Source of the DNA: Nitrospira sp. MA-1
GTDB lineage: Bacteria > Nitrospirota > Nitrospiria > Nitrospirales > UBA8639
DNA length: 64,000 bases
NCBI GenBank assembly: GCA_032139905.1
Contig: JAQJDB010000006.1
Span: 62,001-126,000, forward strand
Direction of reading: 5' to 3'
Position 1 is the stretch's first letter, and each line of letters begins with the position of its first letter. The notes below the pieces were generated by a model that saw only the letters and a program-made list of their open reading frames with translations, was not told the origin of the DNA and did no database searches. Shown here one piece after another: positions 37,239-46,755 of the stretch. A program made the position numbers and the translations under genes.

Positions 37239-38546
37239 GTGGATATGCTCGATAAAATTAAAAATCGGTCAGCCAAGGTTGGAGTGATTGGACTAGGATA
37301 TGTAGGGCTTCCCTTAGCCGTACTTCAGGCCAAGGCCGGGTACCAGGTGTTTGGGGTGGATGAAGTAGCAGCCAAGGTAGAAATGGTGAACCAGGGGCGG
37401 AATTATATATTGGATGTGGTGGACTCTGATTTGCGAGAAGTCGTTGAGCAAAAAAAATTAGCGGCGACAACCGATTTCTCTGTGTTACGGCAGTGTGATG
37501 TAATCCTTATTTGTGTGCCGACTCCTCTGACCAAAAATAAAGAACCGGATATTTCCGCCATTGTGAAAGTTCTTGGGCATCTTGCCGATAATTCACATCC
37601 AAATATGCTCGTTGTCTTAGAAAGTACAACATATCCAGGGACAACCGAGGAGGTTATTTTGCCCGCCTTAACCGCAACGGGCTTAACGGTTGGAAAGGAT
37701 CTGTTTGTCGCATTTTCTCCAGAAAGAGTTGACCCTGGGAATCCTGAATTTAAAACTCATAACACATTTAAATTGGTGGGTGGTGTGACAGAGGCATGCG
37801 GGGAAGTTGCCAAAACCTTTTATGAGCAATCCATCGTGAAAATCTTTCTTCTCAGCTCCCCACGGGTAGCGGAAATGTCTAAGGTATTTGAAAATGTTTT
37901 TCGCTCAGTGAATATTGCTTTAGTGAATGAGCTCACTCTGCTGTGTGACCGAATGAACATTAATGTATATGAAGTGATTGATGCTGCGGCCACGAAGAAC
38001 TTCGGTTTCATGCCTTTTTATCCTGGCCCTGGAGTGGGAGGACATTGCATTCCGCTTGATCCATATTATTTAGCGTGGAAGTCAAAAGAGTATGATGTCC
38101 ATACCAGGTTCATTGAACTGGCTGGGGAAATCAACGAAAATATGCCGTATTTTGTTATGAATAAACTGCAGCGGGTTTTAAATCAACGAGGGAAATGCTT
38201 AAAAGGTTCAACAATCCTTGTTTTGGGAGTAACCTATAAAGCCGACATTGAAGACCCACGTGAATCGCCTGCCACAAAAGTCATGGAGTTGCTGCAACAG
38301 GAAGGTGCGGATTTGCAATATTCTGACCCCTATACCCCTTCCCTCATTATTCAAGGGCATGAATATAAATCTCAACAGATAAATGCCGAATTGTTGAAGG
38401 GCAGTTCCTGTGCGCTGGTTTTGACCGCGCATTCTGCCTTTGATTACCAGTTAATTGTTGATCACGCTCCGGTGGTATTTGACACGCGGAATGGAACTCG
38501 TCAGGTGAAGCATCACCGTGATCGTATTGTTCTGCTTTCAACCTAG
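37239..38546 (+). CDS. UDP-N-acetyl-hexosamine 6-dehydrogenase (WbpA/WecC-like)
   Basis: A nucleotide-sugar dehydrogenase of 435 residues that oxidises carbon 6 of a UDP-HexNAc to the uronate in two NAD-dependent steps. The Rossmann start VGVIGLGYVGLPLA is near residue 14. ICVPTPLTKNKEPD, LESTTYPGTTEE, FSPERVDPGNPEF and PGPGVGGHCIPLDPYY follow, the last with the catalytic cysteine near residue 270, and VLGVTYKADIEDPRESPA lies in the third domain. The sequence fits the WbpA type more than UDP-glucose dehydrogenase. The GTG start follows AAGAGGAGGG. It would supply an acidic amino sugar for O-antigen or capsule. A terminator follows. Confidence 0.9.
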   Translation: MDMLDKIKNRSAKVGVIGLGYVGLPLAVLQAKAGYQVFGVDEVAAKVEMVNQGRNYILDVVDSDLREVVEQKKLAATTDFSVLRQCDVILICVPTPLTKNKEPDISAIVKVLGHLADNSHPNMLVVLESTTYPGTTEEVILPALTATGLTVGKDLFVAFSPERVDPGNPEFKTHNTFKLVGGVTEACGEVAKTFYEQSIVKIFLLSSPRVAEMSKVFENVFRSVNIALVNELTLLCDRMNINVYEVIDAAATKNFGFMPFYPGPGVGGHCIPLDPYYLAWKSKEYDVHTRFIELAGEINENMPYFVMNKLQRVLNQRGKCLKGSTILVLGVTYKADIEDPRESPATKVMELLQQEGADLQYSDPYTPSLIIQGHEYKSQQINAELLKGSSCALVLTAHSAFDYQLIVDHAPVVFDTRNGTRQVKHHRDRIVLLST

Positions 38547-38618
38547 GGAGGGTCTTAAATCAGAGCCTATTGACGGGTGAATAGCCATCGGGTTGACAGT
38601 CTAGTCTCGTTTCGTTAT

Positions 38619-38644
38619 AAAGCCCTGTTTAAGCAGGGCTTTTT
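38619..38644 (+). terminator. Intrinsic terminator after the dehydrogenase gene
   Basis: AGCCCTG and CAGGGCT form a perfect 7-bp stem around a TTTAAG loop, preceded by AA and followed by TTTT. It lies 73 bases after the stop codon and separates this gene from the hopanoid block. Confidence 0.8.
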
Positions 38645-38726
38645 GCGTCCTGTGAAAATCACATTGGTTGTTAACATTCCCCCAAAATCGCATTATAGAA
38701 TATTGCATCTCTGAAAGAACGTCTGA

Positions 38727-40895
38727 ATGAAGTTGCTCAAGCAATTCTTGGTACGGTTATCGGGTAATATTTTTGAAACCCTGACCCCAAAGTTAATACC
38801 CTATCGAGGAAAGCAAAAACCACCGCCCCTTAAGCTGGTTTCTCATAACCTGCATCCTGACGTTTCTCACGATCCTACTCTCCAACGTACGGCCAATCTT
38901 GGGCATATGAGTGCTCTGGAGTCAGCTCTTCAAAAAGGGGAGGACTGGTTATTGGGCATGCAAGATCCTGAACGAGGATTTTGGGTTCAGGAATTGGAAG
39001 CGGATACGACCCTGACATCTGAATATGTAATGCTTCGACGGTTTTTGGATATGGTGGATCCTGAAAGAGAGCGGAAAGCTACTCGGTATTTACTTCATAC
39101 CCAGCTTGAGGATGGCGGGTGGCCGATTTTTTCCAGAGGGCCTTCAGAAATCAGTGCATCGGTAAAAGCGTATTTTGCGCTCAAACTGGCTGGGGTTTCT
39201 TCTGATGAGCCTGTGATGCAACGTGCGAGGGATTTAATCCTTGGAAAAGGTGGTGTTGTTCAGGCCAATGTCTTCACCAAAATTACCTTAGCATTATTCG
39301 GGCAATATGATTGGCGGGGGATACCGTGTATGCCTCCTGAAATATTCTTAGCCCCGAGATGGTTTTATTTTAATTTATATGCGGTTTCGTATTGGTCTCG
39401 TGTAGTCATTATCCCACTTTTAATTGTTTTTGCCCATCGGCCCGTTTGCGCAATCTCCAAGGAACAAGGAATTGATGAACTTTTTCTTCAGCCTCGTCAG
39501 GAGGTGGATTATGCTCATGTGCCACCGCTGCATCGAGATTCCACCATCCTAAGTTGGCGGAATTTCTTTGTGTGGGTCGATGGGCTGCTTCGTTTATATG
39601 AGGCCTACCCGATAAAGGCCCTTAGGAAAAAGGCGTTGAAAAGCGCACAGGCGTGGGTAATTGAACATATGGACGGAGAAGGTGGGTTAGGGGCCATTTA
39701 TCCCGCTATGGCCTATTCAATTTATGCACTTCGAGCTTTGGGATATTCTACGGATCATCCGTTAGTTCAGAAGGCATTGAGGGAAATTGAAGACCTTGAA
39801 GTCTACTCGAACTCGGGTAATACCCCAACCCCTACTATGTTGCATTTACAGCCTTGTCATTCTCCAGTGTGGGATACAGCGTTAATTATTAATACCCTGA
39901 TCGAACGGGGCCTTGCGCTGGACCATTCGTCATTGCGACGGGCAGATGCCTGGTTGCGATCCCGTCAATGTCAAAAAGTGGGAGATTGGGCTGTGTCAGC
40001 ACCGGAAGCTCGATCTGGTGGATGGGCGTTCCAATTTGAAAACGAATGGTATCCCGATGTTGATGATACCGCAGCTGTGATAACGGGGCTTGCCAAGATC
40101 CACCCTGTCGAGTTGTCCGGTTCTGATGGGGCCATTCAACGAGGATTTCGTTGGGCTTTGGCGTTACAGAGTTCTGATGGTGGATGGGGGGCATATGACA
40201 AGGATAACAATAAATTAATTTTCAATAAGATTCCTTTTGCGGATCATCAGGCTCTCTTGGATCCTAGTACAGCCGATTTAACCGGTCGATGTTTGGAAAT
40301 GTTGGGAACGTTAGGTTATGACCAGTCTCACCCGGCTGTGAACCCTGCAATTGAGTTCTTACGCAAGGAACAAGAGCCAAACGGAAGTTGGTATGGTCGA
40401 TGGGGGGTCAATTATATTTATGGGACTTGGTGTGTCCTTTCAGGTCTTCGTGCAATAGGCATCGATATGACGGTGCCCTGGATCCAGCAGGCCGTGATTT
40501 GGCTGGAGTCCGTTCAGAACCCTGACGGGGGTTGGGGGGAAACCTGTGATTCCTATGCTGACCCGCAGAAGGCGGGTCGAGGGGAAAGTGGGGCATCTCA
40601 AACCGCCTGGGCTCTTATGGCACTTCTTCAGGCCGGAGAATCGGACTCCATTAGTGTTGTCCGGGGAGTTAATTGGCTCATTCGCCATCAACGTGAAAAT
40701 GGTATTTGGGAGGAACCGTTTCATACAGGTACCGGGTTCCCCAGAGTTTTTTATTTACGGTATCATGGTTATTTTAAGTATTTCCCCATATGGGCCCTGA
40801 GTATGTACCGGAATGTAAAAGTAACCGGGGAGGCAAGGGCCGACCATTTACGAAAGGCCGCACAAGTGGCCAGACACATCAGCAAGCTTGTCTAA
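38727..40895 (+). CDS. shc: Squalene-hopene cyclase
   Basis: The enzyme cyclises squalene to hopene/hopanol, the pentacyclic core of hopanoids that order the outer membrane. The 722-residue product carries the acid catalytic DVDDTA near residue 445 and repeated QW motifs (LEDGGWP, SSDGGWGAYD, PNGSWYGRWG, PDGGWGE). It is a monotopic membrane enzyme; KIPFADHQALLDP and GTGFPRVFYLRYHGY are typical near the active site. It begins the hopanoid/lipid block and its C-terminus is followed within 44 bases by hpnG. No squalene synthesis genes (hpnCDE) are in the window. Confidence 0.96.
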   Translation: MKLLKQFLVRLSGNIFETLTPKLIPYRGKQKPPPLKLVSHNLHPDVSHDPTLQRTANLGHMSALESALQKGEDWLLGMQDPERGFWVQELEADTTLTSEYVMLRRFLDMVDPERERKATRYLLHTQLEDGGWPIFSRGPSEISASVKAYFALKLAGVSSDEPVMQRARDLILGKGGVVQANVFTKITLALFGQYDWRGIPCMPPEIFLAPRWFYFNLYAVSYWSRVVIIPLLIVFAHRPVCAISKEQGIDELFLQPRQEVDYAHVPPLHRDSTILSWRNFFVWVDGLLRLYEAYPIKALRKKALKSAQAWVIEHMDGEGGLGAIYPAMAYSIYALRALGYSTDHPLVQKALREIEDLEVYSNSGNTPTPTMLHLQPCHSPVWDTALIINTLIERGLALDHSSLRRADAWLRSRQCQKVGDWAVSAPEARSGGWAFQFENEWYPDVDDTAAVITGLAKIHPVELSGSDGAIQRGFRWALALQSSDGGWGAYDKDNNKLIFNKIPFADHQALLDPSTADLTGRCLEMLGTLGYDQSHPAVNPAIEFLRKEQEPNGSWYGRWGVNYIYGTWCVLSGLRAIGIDMTVPWIQQAVIWLESVQNPDGGWGETCDSYADPQKAGRGESGASQTAWALMALLQAGESDSISVVRGVNWLIRHQRENGIWEEPFHTGTGFPRVFYLRYHGYFKYFPIWALSMYRNVKVTGEARADHLRKAAQVARHISKLV

Positions 40896-40939
40896 TTTCC
40901 GTCCTGACTGCTCGTTTTTGGCATATCTCCCTTTGGAAA

Positions 40940-41767
40940 ATGATATGGCAGGAGCCTTTTCTGACCAGAATCGTCATACTGACAGCAACCCGAGTAGAGT
41001 TTAACGCAATTGGCCGAGTTCTTCCCAAAGGGAGCTCTGTTAAATGCGTAGGCCATGCTGGATTAGAGAGTCGGGCTGAGTCGACCCATGTATTGGTGAT
41101 TCAGACAGGAATGGGTCCCGACAAGGCCCGATCTATTGCCCAGAAAATTTTAGAGAGCGAAGTCTGCGATGTCGTTATTTCTACAGGTTTTGCCGGGGCT
41201 CTTAATTCCTCACCAATCGGATCGCTGGTGATTGGTCAGGAGGTTCTTCTATTGGGACAATCTGGAGATTTGATGTCTGATTTTGTTCTACCACCAATCA
41301 AGTGCCATCCTGATTGGGTCAATGCGTCCTTAGGCATCCAATTGATAGATGGGTATCCTCTTCAAAGTGGCCGCTTTGTGACAACGGATCAAGTGCTTAC
41401 ACAGGCTTCACAAAAAGGTATTCTTGGGAAACGGTCTGGAGCCGTGGCTGTCGATATGGAGAGTGGAGCGATTGGGCAAGTGGCGAGGCATCATGGTCTT
41501 CCTTTTCTGATTGTTCGTTCGATCTCTGATGGTATTAACGAGGATTTGCCGGTAGACTTCAATCTCTTTCTCAAACCATTTGGATGGGTTAAAGGAGTAG
41601 CACTGGTCCTATCCACTCCTCGGTGTTGGAAGGGATTATTTCGTTTGTATCAGAATTCCAAGCAGGCGGGTATCCAGCTTTCTAGTTTTTTTGAAAAATT
41701 TTTTGCCATTATTTTCACCCCAACGTTCTCTATGGCCATCAATAAATCTCGCTCGGAAATTTCATGA
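40940..41767 (+). CDS. hpnG: Hopanoid-associated nucleoside phosphorylase HpnG-like
   Basis: This 275-residue protein of the PNP/MTA phosphorylase fold shows RIVILTATRVEFNAI, GMGPDKARSIAQKI, ISTGFAGALN, SGRFVTTDQVL and VAVDMESGAIGQVARHHG, where the Met-Glu-Ser is the ribose-binding motif. In hopanoid producers HpnG removes adenine from adenosylhopane to give ribosylhopane. Position right after shc, with hpnH further down the block, supports this role. I set the start at 40940 since residues before it look non-coding and overlap shc; the frame itself remains open to 40790. Its last bases overlap the mlaE start (ATGA). Confidence 0.85.
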   Translation: MIWQEPFLTRIVILTATRVEFNAIGRVLPKGSSVKCVGHAGLESRAESTHVLVIQTGMGPDKARSIAQKILESEVCDVVISTGFAGALNSSPIGSLVIGQEVLLLGQSGDLMSDFVLPPIKCHPDWVNASLGIQLIDGYPLQSGRFVTTDQVLTQASQKGILGKRSGAVAVDMESGAIGQVARHHGLPFLIVRSISDGINEDLPVDFNLFLKPFGWVKGVALVLSTPRCWKGLFRLYQNSKQAGIQLSSFFEKFFAIIFTPTFSMAINKSRSEIS

Positions 41768-42531
41768 TATTGTTGCAACACATTGGGAGACGGACTCTTT
41801 TCTTGATAGAAGAAATGGGGGCCATGTTTGTGTTCTTGATCCGGACGTTTGGATGGTTATTCCGACCGCCAGTGAGGATCGTTCAAATTGTCAAACAAAT
41901 GTATGTTGTGGGGTTCAAGTCGTCCTTTGTTGTGATCCTGACGGCGTTATTTACCGGGATGGTATTAGCTCTTCAAGGCTATTATTCCCTGAGAAAGTTT
42001 GGGTCTGAAGGTTTATTAGGGTCTGCTGTGGCAATAAGCATGATCCGTGAACTGGGCCCTGTATTGGCTGCATTGATGGTGACGGCTCGTGCGGGATCCG
42101 CCATGACCGCAGAAATTGGGATTATGCGTATTACCGAGCAGATTGACGCATTGGAGACCATGGCGATCAATTCCTTGCAATATTTGATTACTCCGAAAAT
42201 TGTCGCGGCTCTTATTTCCGTACCCTTGTTGGTTGCTATATTTGACGTTGTGGGAATTTGGGGAGGGTATCTGGTTGGAGTCAAGTTGCTCGGAGTCAGC
42301 GGGAGCTCATACTGGAGTTCAATCGAATCAGCGGTGGAATGGAAAGATGTCTATGGGGGAATATTAAAGTCGATCAGCTTTGGCCTGATTATTAGCTGGA
42401 TCTGCTGTTATAAAGGTTATTATACGAGAATGAGTTCCGAGGGACTGGGAAAAGCTACCACTGAATCTGTGGTGTTAGCCTCGGTTCTCATTTTGGTGTG
42501 GGATTATTTTTTAACGTCTGTACTTATGTAA
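41764..42531 (+). CDS. mlaE: MlaE-type lipid transport permease
   Basis: This 255-residue inner-membrane protein has five or so helices and the MlaE signature GSAVAISMIRELGPVLAALMV followed by ARAGSAMTAEIGIMRITEQIDAL. It is the permease of an MCE-type ABC system that moves phospholipids, and perhaps other lipids, between inner and outer membrane. It overlaps hpnG by four bases and precedes mlaF by 12 bases. Confidence 0.94.
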   Translation: MILLQHIGRRTLFLIEEMGAMFVFLIRTFGWLFRPPVRIVQIVKQMYVVGFKSSFVVILTALFTGMVLALQGYYSLRKFGSEGLLGSAVAISMIRELGPVLAALMVTARAGSAMTAEIGIMRITEQIDALETMAINSLQYLITPKIVAALISVPLLVAIFDVVGIWGGYLVGVKLLGVSGSSYWSSIESAVEWKDVYGGILKSISFGLIISWICCYKGYYTRMSSEGLGKATTESVVLASVLILVWDYFLTSVLM

Positions 42532-42543
42532 CGTTACCATTCT

Positions 42544-43305
42544 ATGAGTCTACCGATTATCGTTAAGCTGGCCGAAGTAGAAAAAGCATTTGGCGAGCAG
42601 TCTGTGCTTAAAGGGGTCACACTGGACATTCCTAAGGGTAAAATTACCACGATCATCGGTCCAAGCGGTGAGGGGAAAAGTGTGATGCTCAAACACATCA
42701 TTGGATTGGTTCGTCCTGATCGAGGCAAGATCATCGTTGATGGAACAGACCTTACACGAATTAATGATCGGGAATTAAATGAAATACGCAAAAAATTTGC
42801 TATGTTGTTCCAATCGGCCGCCTTATTTGATTCCATGAATGTATTTGATAACGTCGCGTTTCCCCTGCGGGAAAAACGAAGGGCTGCTGAACAGGATATA
42901 TGTCGATTGGTTCAAGAAATGCTGGAAAGGGTGGAGTTGGGAAACATGGGTCATAAATTTCCAGCAGAATTGAGCGGAGGGATGAAGAAGCGTGCAGGTC
43001 TGGCGAGAGCTCTGGTGATGAGGCCTGAGATTATTTTATTTGATGAACCGACGACGGGACTGGATCCACTGATGGCCCATGCAATCCACAAGCTCATTTT
43101 AGCTATGCAAAAAACATTTGGGTTCACGGGGATTATGGTGAGTCACCAAATTCCAGAGATCTTTCCTATTTCAGATTGGGTTGCTATGTTAAAGAATGGA
43201 AAGATCATTGCTATGAGTCCATCGGATGAATTCCAGCAGACTGCCGATCCCGTCGTTCGTGAGTTTATTTCAGTCAATAATGGTATTCATCTTGCTCCTG
43301 CCTGA
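42544..43305 (+). CDS. mlaF: MlaF-type ABC transporter ATPase
   Basis: The 253-residue ATPase partner of MlaE. Walker A is GPSGEGKS near residue 40; the Q-loop region is KKFAMLFQSAALFDSM, the signature LSGGMKKRAGLARAL, Walker B LFDEPTTGLDP and the switch histidine in MVSHQIPEIF. The glutamate in GPSGEGKS is a little unusual compared with the common SGSGKS. It powers the MCE lipid transporter encoded with mlaE and mlaD. Confidence 0.95.
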   Translation: MSLPIIVKLAEVEKAFGEQSVLKGVTLDIPKGKITTIIGPSGEGKSVMLKHIIGLVRPDRGKIIVDGTDLTRINDRELNEIRKKFAMLFQSAALFDSMNVFDNVAFPLREKRRAAEQDICRLVQEMLERVELGNMGHKFPAELSGGMKKRAGLARALVMRPEIILFDEPTTGLDPLMAHAIHKLILAMQKTFGFTGIMVSHQIPEIFPISDWVAMLKNGKIIAMSPSDEFQQTADPVVREFISVNNGIHLAPA

Positions 43306-43425
43306 ATCGTTAATCTGGATAGTCGTTTAAGGAGTCATATCAAAATTTATGTCACGCTGAAATATGAGAATTATTCTTCCTGGCCCTTGCCTTAATGAAA
43401 TATCACTTAACCTAACTGAATTATT

Positions 43426-43872
43426 ATGATGGAACGTGGAAAACTTGAATTAATTGTCGGCATATTTGTGTTGGTGGGGGTCATTTGTCTTGGGTATTTG
43501 GCCATTAAACTTGGAAAACTTGAATTGGTTGGTGGTGATTATTACGAACTCCAGGCCGAATTCTCTTCTACATCCGGGTTAAAAAACGGAGCTTCTGTAG
43601 AAATTGCGGGAGTGGAAGTGGGCCGGGTAAAGAATATCGGTCTGAAACAAGATCGGGCTCAAGTGGTCCTTGCGATCCAGGACGGGATCACCGTGTTTGA
43701 CGATGCGATTGCTTCAATAAAAACTCGGGGGATTATCGGAGAAAAATTCATGGAATTATCTCCCGGGGGTGCTGGAGAACGCCTGGAAACTGGTGGAACC
43801 ATTATAGATACTGAATCTGGAATTGATTTGGAGCAGGTGATTAGTCAATTTATCCACGGCAATGTTGAATGA
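43426..43872 (+). CDS. mlaD: MlaD-type MCE-domain substrate-binding protein
   Basis: A 148-residue protein with one N-terminal membrane anchor (LIVGIFVLVGVICLGYLAIKLG) and one MCE domain (YYELQAEFSSTSGLKNGASVEIAGVEVGRV, continuing to IIGEKFMELSPGG). A hexamer of this protein forms a lipid channel on the periplasmic face of MlaFE. It lies 120 bases after mlaF and 32 before mlaC. Confidence 0.93.
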   Translation: MMERGKLELIVGIFVLVGVICLGYLAIKLGKLELVGGDYYELQAEFSSTSGLKNGASVEIAGVEVGRVKNIGLKQDRAQVVLAIQDGITVFDDAIASIKTRGIIGEKFMELSPGGAGERLETGGTIIDTESGIDLEQVISQFIHGNVE

Positions 43873-43904
43873 TTATTCGTTCAGTGAAATAGAGGTGGGG
43901 GAAT

Positions 43905-44597
43905 ATGCAAAGGGAATTGGTTCGGAGGCCTGAATCAACCATGAAGATGGGAGCAAATGCATCTCGAAGGTGTCAGTGGAGCAATTCTTTAAGAAATGTG
44001 GCGATTATTTTTTTTGGTTGGGTGGTAGTTTCTCTTGCATGCTTAACTGTTGCATGGGGAGGAGGAACTCCAACCGGAGCGGTCAAGGAGACCGTTGATC
44101 AGGTATTTGTGGTGCTGAGAGATCAAGCGTTGAAGGATCCTGGGAAAGAGATGGAGCGCCGGGCGAAGCTTGAAGAAATCATTGGGCGGCGATTTGACTA
44201 TGCCGAAATGGCCAAGCGCACCCTGGCTGCTCAGTGGAAGGGATTAAGTCCAGAGCAGCAACAAGAATTTGTAACTTTATTTCAGCAGTTTTTGGCAAAT
44301 TCCTACGTTGGTAATGTAGACGGGTATTCGGGGGAAGAGGTGGAATACCTAAAAGAACGCGAAAAGGGAGGATTTGCTGAAGTCCAGACCAAAGTGGTGT
44401 CTCCAAAAGTGCAGATACCCTTGGATTATCGTCTGTTGCAAAAAAATGGGGAGTGGCGGGTATATGACGTGGTAATTGATGGAGTGAGCTTGATGAAAAA
44501 TTACCGCGGACAATTTTCTCGCATTATTAACTCCTCATCGTTTGAGGCCCTTCTCGAGAAACTTCGTTCAAAAGCCGACCTGGGGACTTCGTCCTAA
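43905..44597 (+). CDS. mlaC: MlaC/HpnM-type periplasmic lipid-binding protein
   Basis: This 230-residue protein has a signal or anchor segment (NVAIIFFGWVVVSLACLTVAWG) and the Ttg2D/MlaC fold: IIGRRFDYAEMAKRTLAAQWKGLSPEQQQEFVTLFQQFL, RLLQKNGEWRVYDVVIDGVSLMKNYR. MlaC shuttles a lipid across the periplasm. In hopanoid gene clusters the same family is called HpnM, and the context here, downstream of shc and hpnG, makes a hopanoid-linked role possible. GAGGTGGGGG lies just before the ATG. Confidence 0.92.
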   Translation: MQRELVRRPESTMKMGANASRRCQWSNSLRNVAIIFFGWVVVSLACLTVAWGGGTPTGAVKETVDQVFVVLRDQALKDPGKEMERRAKLEEIIGRRFDYAEMAKRTLAAQWKGLSPEQQQEFVTLFQQFLANSYVGNVDGYSGEEVEYLKEREKGGFAEVQTKVVSPKVQIPLDYRLLQKNGEWRVYDVVIDGVSLMKNYRGQFSRIINSSSFEALLEKLRSKADLGTSS

Positions 44598-44609
44598 GGA
44601 GTCGGCTTT

Positions 44610-45818
44610 GTGATATCGCTTCGTTTCTGGGGCCTGGCGTTATTTCGCCTGGCTGTGGGCGGCGCTATCCTTCCCTCATCAAACGCACTCGCCGAGAATT
44701 CGTTTTTTGTGGTCCCTGCGGTTTCTTCTTCAAAAAATGATGGGCAGGACTTCGGGCTGATTACACCGATATTGAATTCAGATACGGAAGGGAACCTCCG
44801 TTCTCTCGTTGCCCCGATGCTGATCCACAATTCCTTTTTAGGAGTTCGGGGAACCTTGAACTATTTTCATTATTGGTCTGGCGGGAGGCAAATGGAGGCG
44901 GTCGGTTCGTATACCGAGGAAATTGAACGAAAGCTGAAATTTCGCTTCCAGGACCCTGGGTTTATCGAAGGGTTGTTCTTTGTGGATATTGGAGCACAAT
45001 TTTTTAAAAATGCGACCAAGCGGTTTTATGGCTTAGGGCAAATCACTCCTCAAGATAATGAAACAAACTATACTGGTCGTGAAATTCAAGTCCATTGGAA
45101 CTTTGGAATTCATTTGAATGATGTGACGCGTTTGGCGGTTAACCAAAGGTTTCGAGATGTAGAAATTCAACCGGGAGGCGTTGATAGCGAACCATATGCC
45201 AAGGATCGGTTTCCAGGAGATCCGGGAATGAAAGGCGCGACGATTTTGGCTCACCGTCTTGTATTCCAATATGATTCCAGGGATAACCTTAATACCCCCA
45301 CAGCAGGGACTCGATTCGAAGCGTTTGGAGAATTGGCTCAGAACTTTGATGCTGGAAAAAATGACGATATGTTGTACTTTCTGTCAGGGTTTGATATCAG
45401 ACACCTGATTCCGAGTCCCTCTAAGCGATATATTTTTGTGGCAAGGGCGATGGTGCAATTAAGTTTTGGGAGCGATATTCCCTTTTACGAGCAAAGTTCT
45501 TTGGGTGGAGAAGATAACCTCAGGGGCTTTGGGAGGGATAGATTTATAGACAAGCATATGGTGGCATTTAATGTTGAGGAGCGTATTCATCTATTTGGGA
45601 TGAAAATGTTTAACGTCGGTATCGAATGTGAATTAGCGCCATTTGTTGATATGGGGCGGACCTATCCAAATTTCGAATTTCGCCAGTTCCATGACTGGGA
45701 GGTAACGCCTGGAGTGGGATTCCGAGCCATCGTTCGTCCCAATGTCATGGCCCGCGTCGATTGGGGGTATAGTAAGGAGGGTGGAGCCGTGTTTGCGGGG
45801 CTCAATTATCCTTTCTGA
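44610..45818 (+). CDS. Omp85/BamA-like surface antigen barrel, no POTRA
   Basis: This 402-residue outer-membrane protein has a cleavable signal (FRLAVGGAILPSSNALAEN) and goes straight into beta-strands. Barrel marks are LVFQYDSRDNLNTPTAGTRFEAFGE, EQSSLGGEDNLRGFGRDRF (the conserved loop of the bacterial surface antigen family) and a C-terminal phenylalanine (GLNYPF). BamA and TamA carry N-terminal POTRA domains, which this protein lacks. It could be a lipid or protein channel paired with the Mla system just upstream; the exact role is unknown. The GTG start follows AAGGAG by 8 bases; the gap to mlaC is 12 bases, so they are probably co-transcribed. Confidence 0.85.
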   Translation: MISLRFWGLALFRLAVGGAILPSSNALAENSFFVVPAVSSSKNDGQDFGLITPILNSDTEGNLRSLVAPMLIHNSFLGVRGTLNYFHYWSGGRQMEAVGSYTEEIERKLKFRFQDPGFIEGLFFVDIGAQFFKNATKRFYGLGQITPQDNETNYTGREIQVHWNFGIHLNDVTRLAVNQRFRDVEIQPGGVDSEPYAKDRFPGDPGMKGATILAHRLVFQYDSRDNLNTPTAGTRFEAFGELAQNFDAGKNDDMLYFLSGFDIRHLIPSPSKRYIFVARAMVQLSFGSDIPFYEQSSLGGEDNLRGFGRDRFIDKHMVAFNVEERIHLFGMKMFNVGIECELAPFVDMGRTYPNFEFRQFHDWEVTPGVGFRAIVRPNVMARVDWGYSKEGGAVFAGLNYPF

Positions 45819-45837
45819 TGATAATGGTTAATTCGCT

Positions 45838-46629
45838 ATGCAGGGAAAATATGTGCTGACAATATCTGAAAATATGAATCAATATGTGCGTCTAAGTTTA
45901 TTCTCGCTAATGACGGGACTCCTCTTTCTCCCTTCTGGGACATTGTGGGGTGAGGAGGTAACCGATCAGCAATATCCCGAGAGCCTTGAAAAGGAGCTGG
46001 GGACCTTGATGAGGGAAGGAGCTGCAAATTCAACCGACCTGACTCGCTTGCTTCGGTTGGCCGGCTTGTATCTGGATCTGGGTTATGGGGTGTACATTGA
46101 TCGGGAGCAGAAGTTAGCAGCGTTCCAGGAGGGAGCCAGGGTTGCCCAAAAAGCCCTTGATCTTCGTGAGTCTTCTGCGGAGGCCCATTTTTTGTATGCT
46201 GCCAATCTTGGGAGTGCTGCGGAGTTGGAGGGTTTGGTCTCGGCGGCATTGACAATTCAGAAGTTGAAGAAGCATGTGCATCGAGTGTTGGAACTTGATC
46301 CGGAAAATGTTCAGGCTCACCATATGTTAGGGCGAATGTATGAGGAATTGCCTTGGGTCTTAGGAGGCGATCAGGAGTTGGCTGGGGATCACTTGAAAAT
46401 GGCGGTTTCTCTCGATAGCCTTTATGCACCGGCGGGGCTGGATCTTGCAAAGTGGTACCTGAAGCACGAGCAAACATTGGAGGCGGTGAGGGAGCTAACG
46501 CGGGTTGTTAACACGCCCCCTCTTAAAAAGAGGTGGATATGGGAACGGATTCATCGACCGGAAGCACAAGACTTACTGCAGCAGATTCTTAGTCAGGGGA
46601 ATGTTGGTCGTTCCAATGATCATTCCTAA
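45838..46629 (+). CDS. TPR/TatT-like periplasmic protein
   Basis: This 263-residue protein has a signal-like segment near residues 18-37 (LSLFSLMTGLLFLPSGTLWG). TPR-type helices follow (STDLTRLLRLAGLYLDLGY, AEAHFLYAANLGSAAELEG, NVQAHHMLGRMYEELPWVLGG). The layout, including the LGG motif near a repeat, is like the TatT/T component family of TRAP-associated proteins, but no TRAP permease lies nearby. It sits 19 bases after the Omp85-like gene, so it may work with it. An ATG at 45874 is an alternative start. Confidence 0.7.
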   Translation: MQGKYVLTISENMNQYVRLSLFSLMTGLLFLPSGTLWGEEVTDQQYPESLEKELGTLMREGAANSTDLTRLLRLAGLYLDLGYGVYIDREQKLAAFQEGARVAQKALDLRESSAEAHFLYAANLGSAAELEGLVSAALTIQKLKKHVHRVLELDPENVQAHHMLGRMYEELPWVLGGDQELAGDHLKMAVSLDSLYAPAGLDLAKWYLKHEQTLEAVRELTRVVNTPPLKKRWIWERIHRPEAQDLLQQILSQGNVGRSNDHS

Positions 46630-46755
46630 AGTCAGGTATCTAAATGCTTGACAGGGTATAGCAGCTATGGGAAGATTTTGTTTATTCTTATCGGAATTGG
46701 GGTATTTTTAGTTTTTCCCTTACAACAGGCTATGTTTATCAAGAAAGGATGAGCA

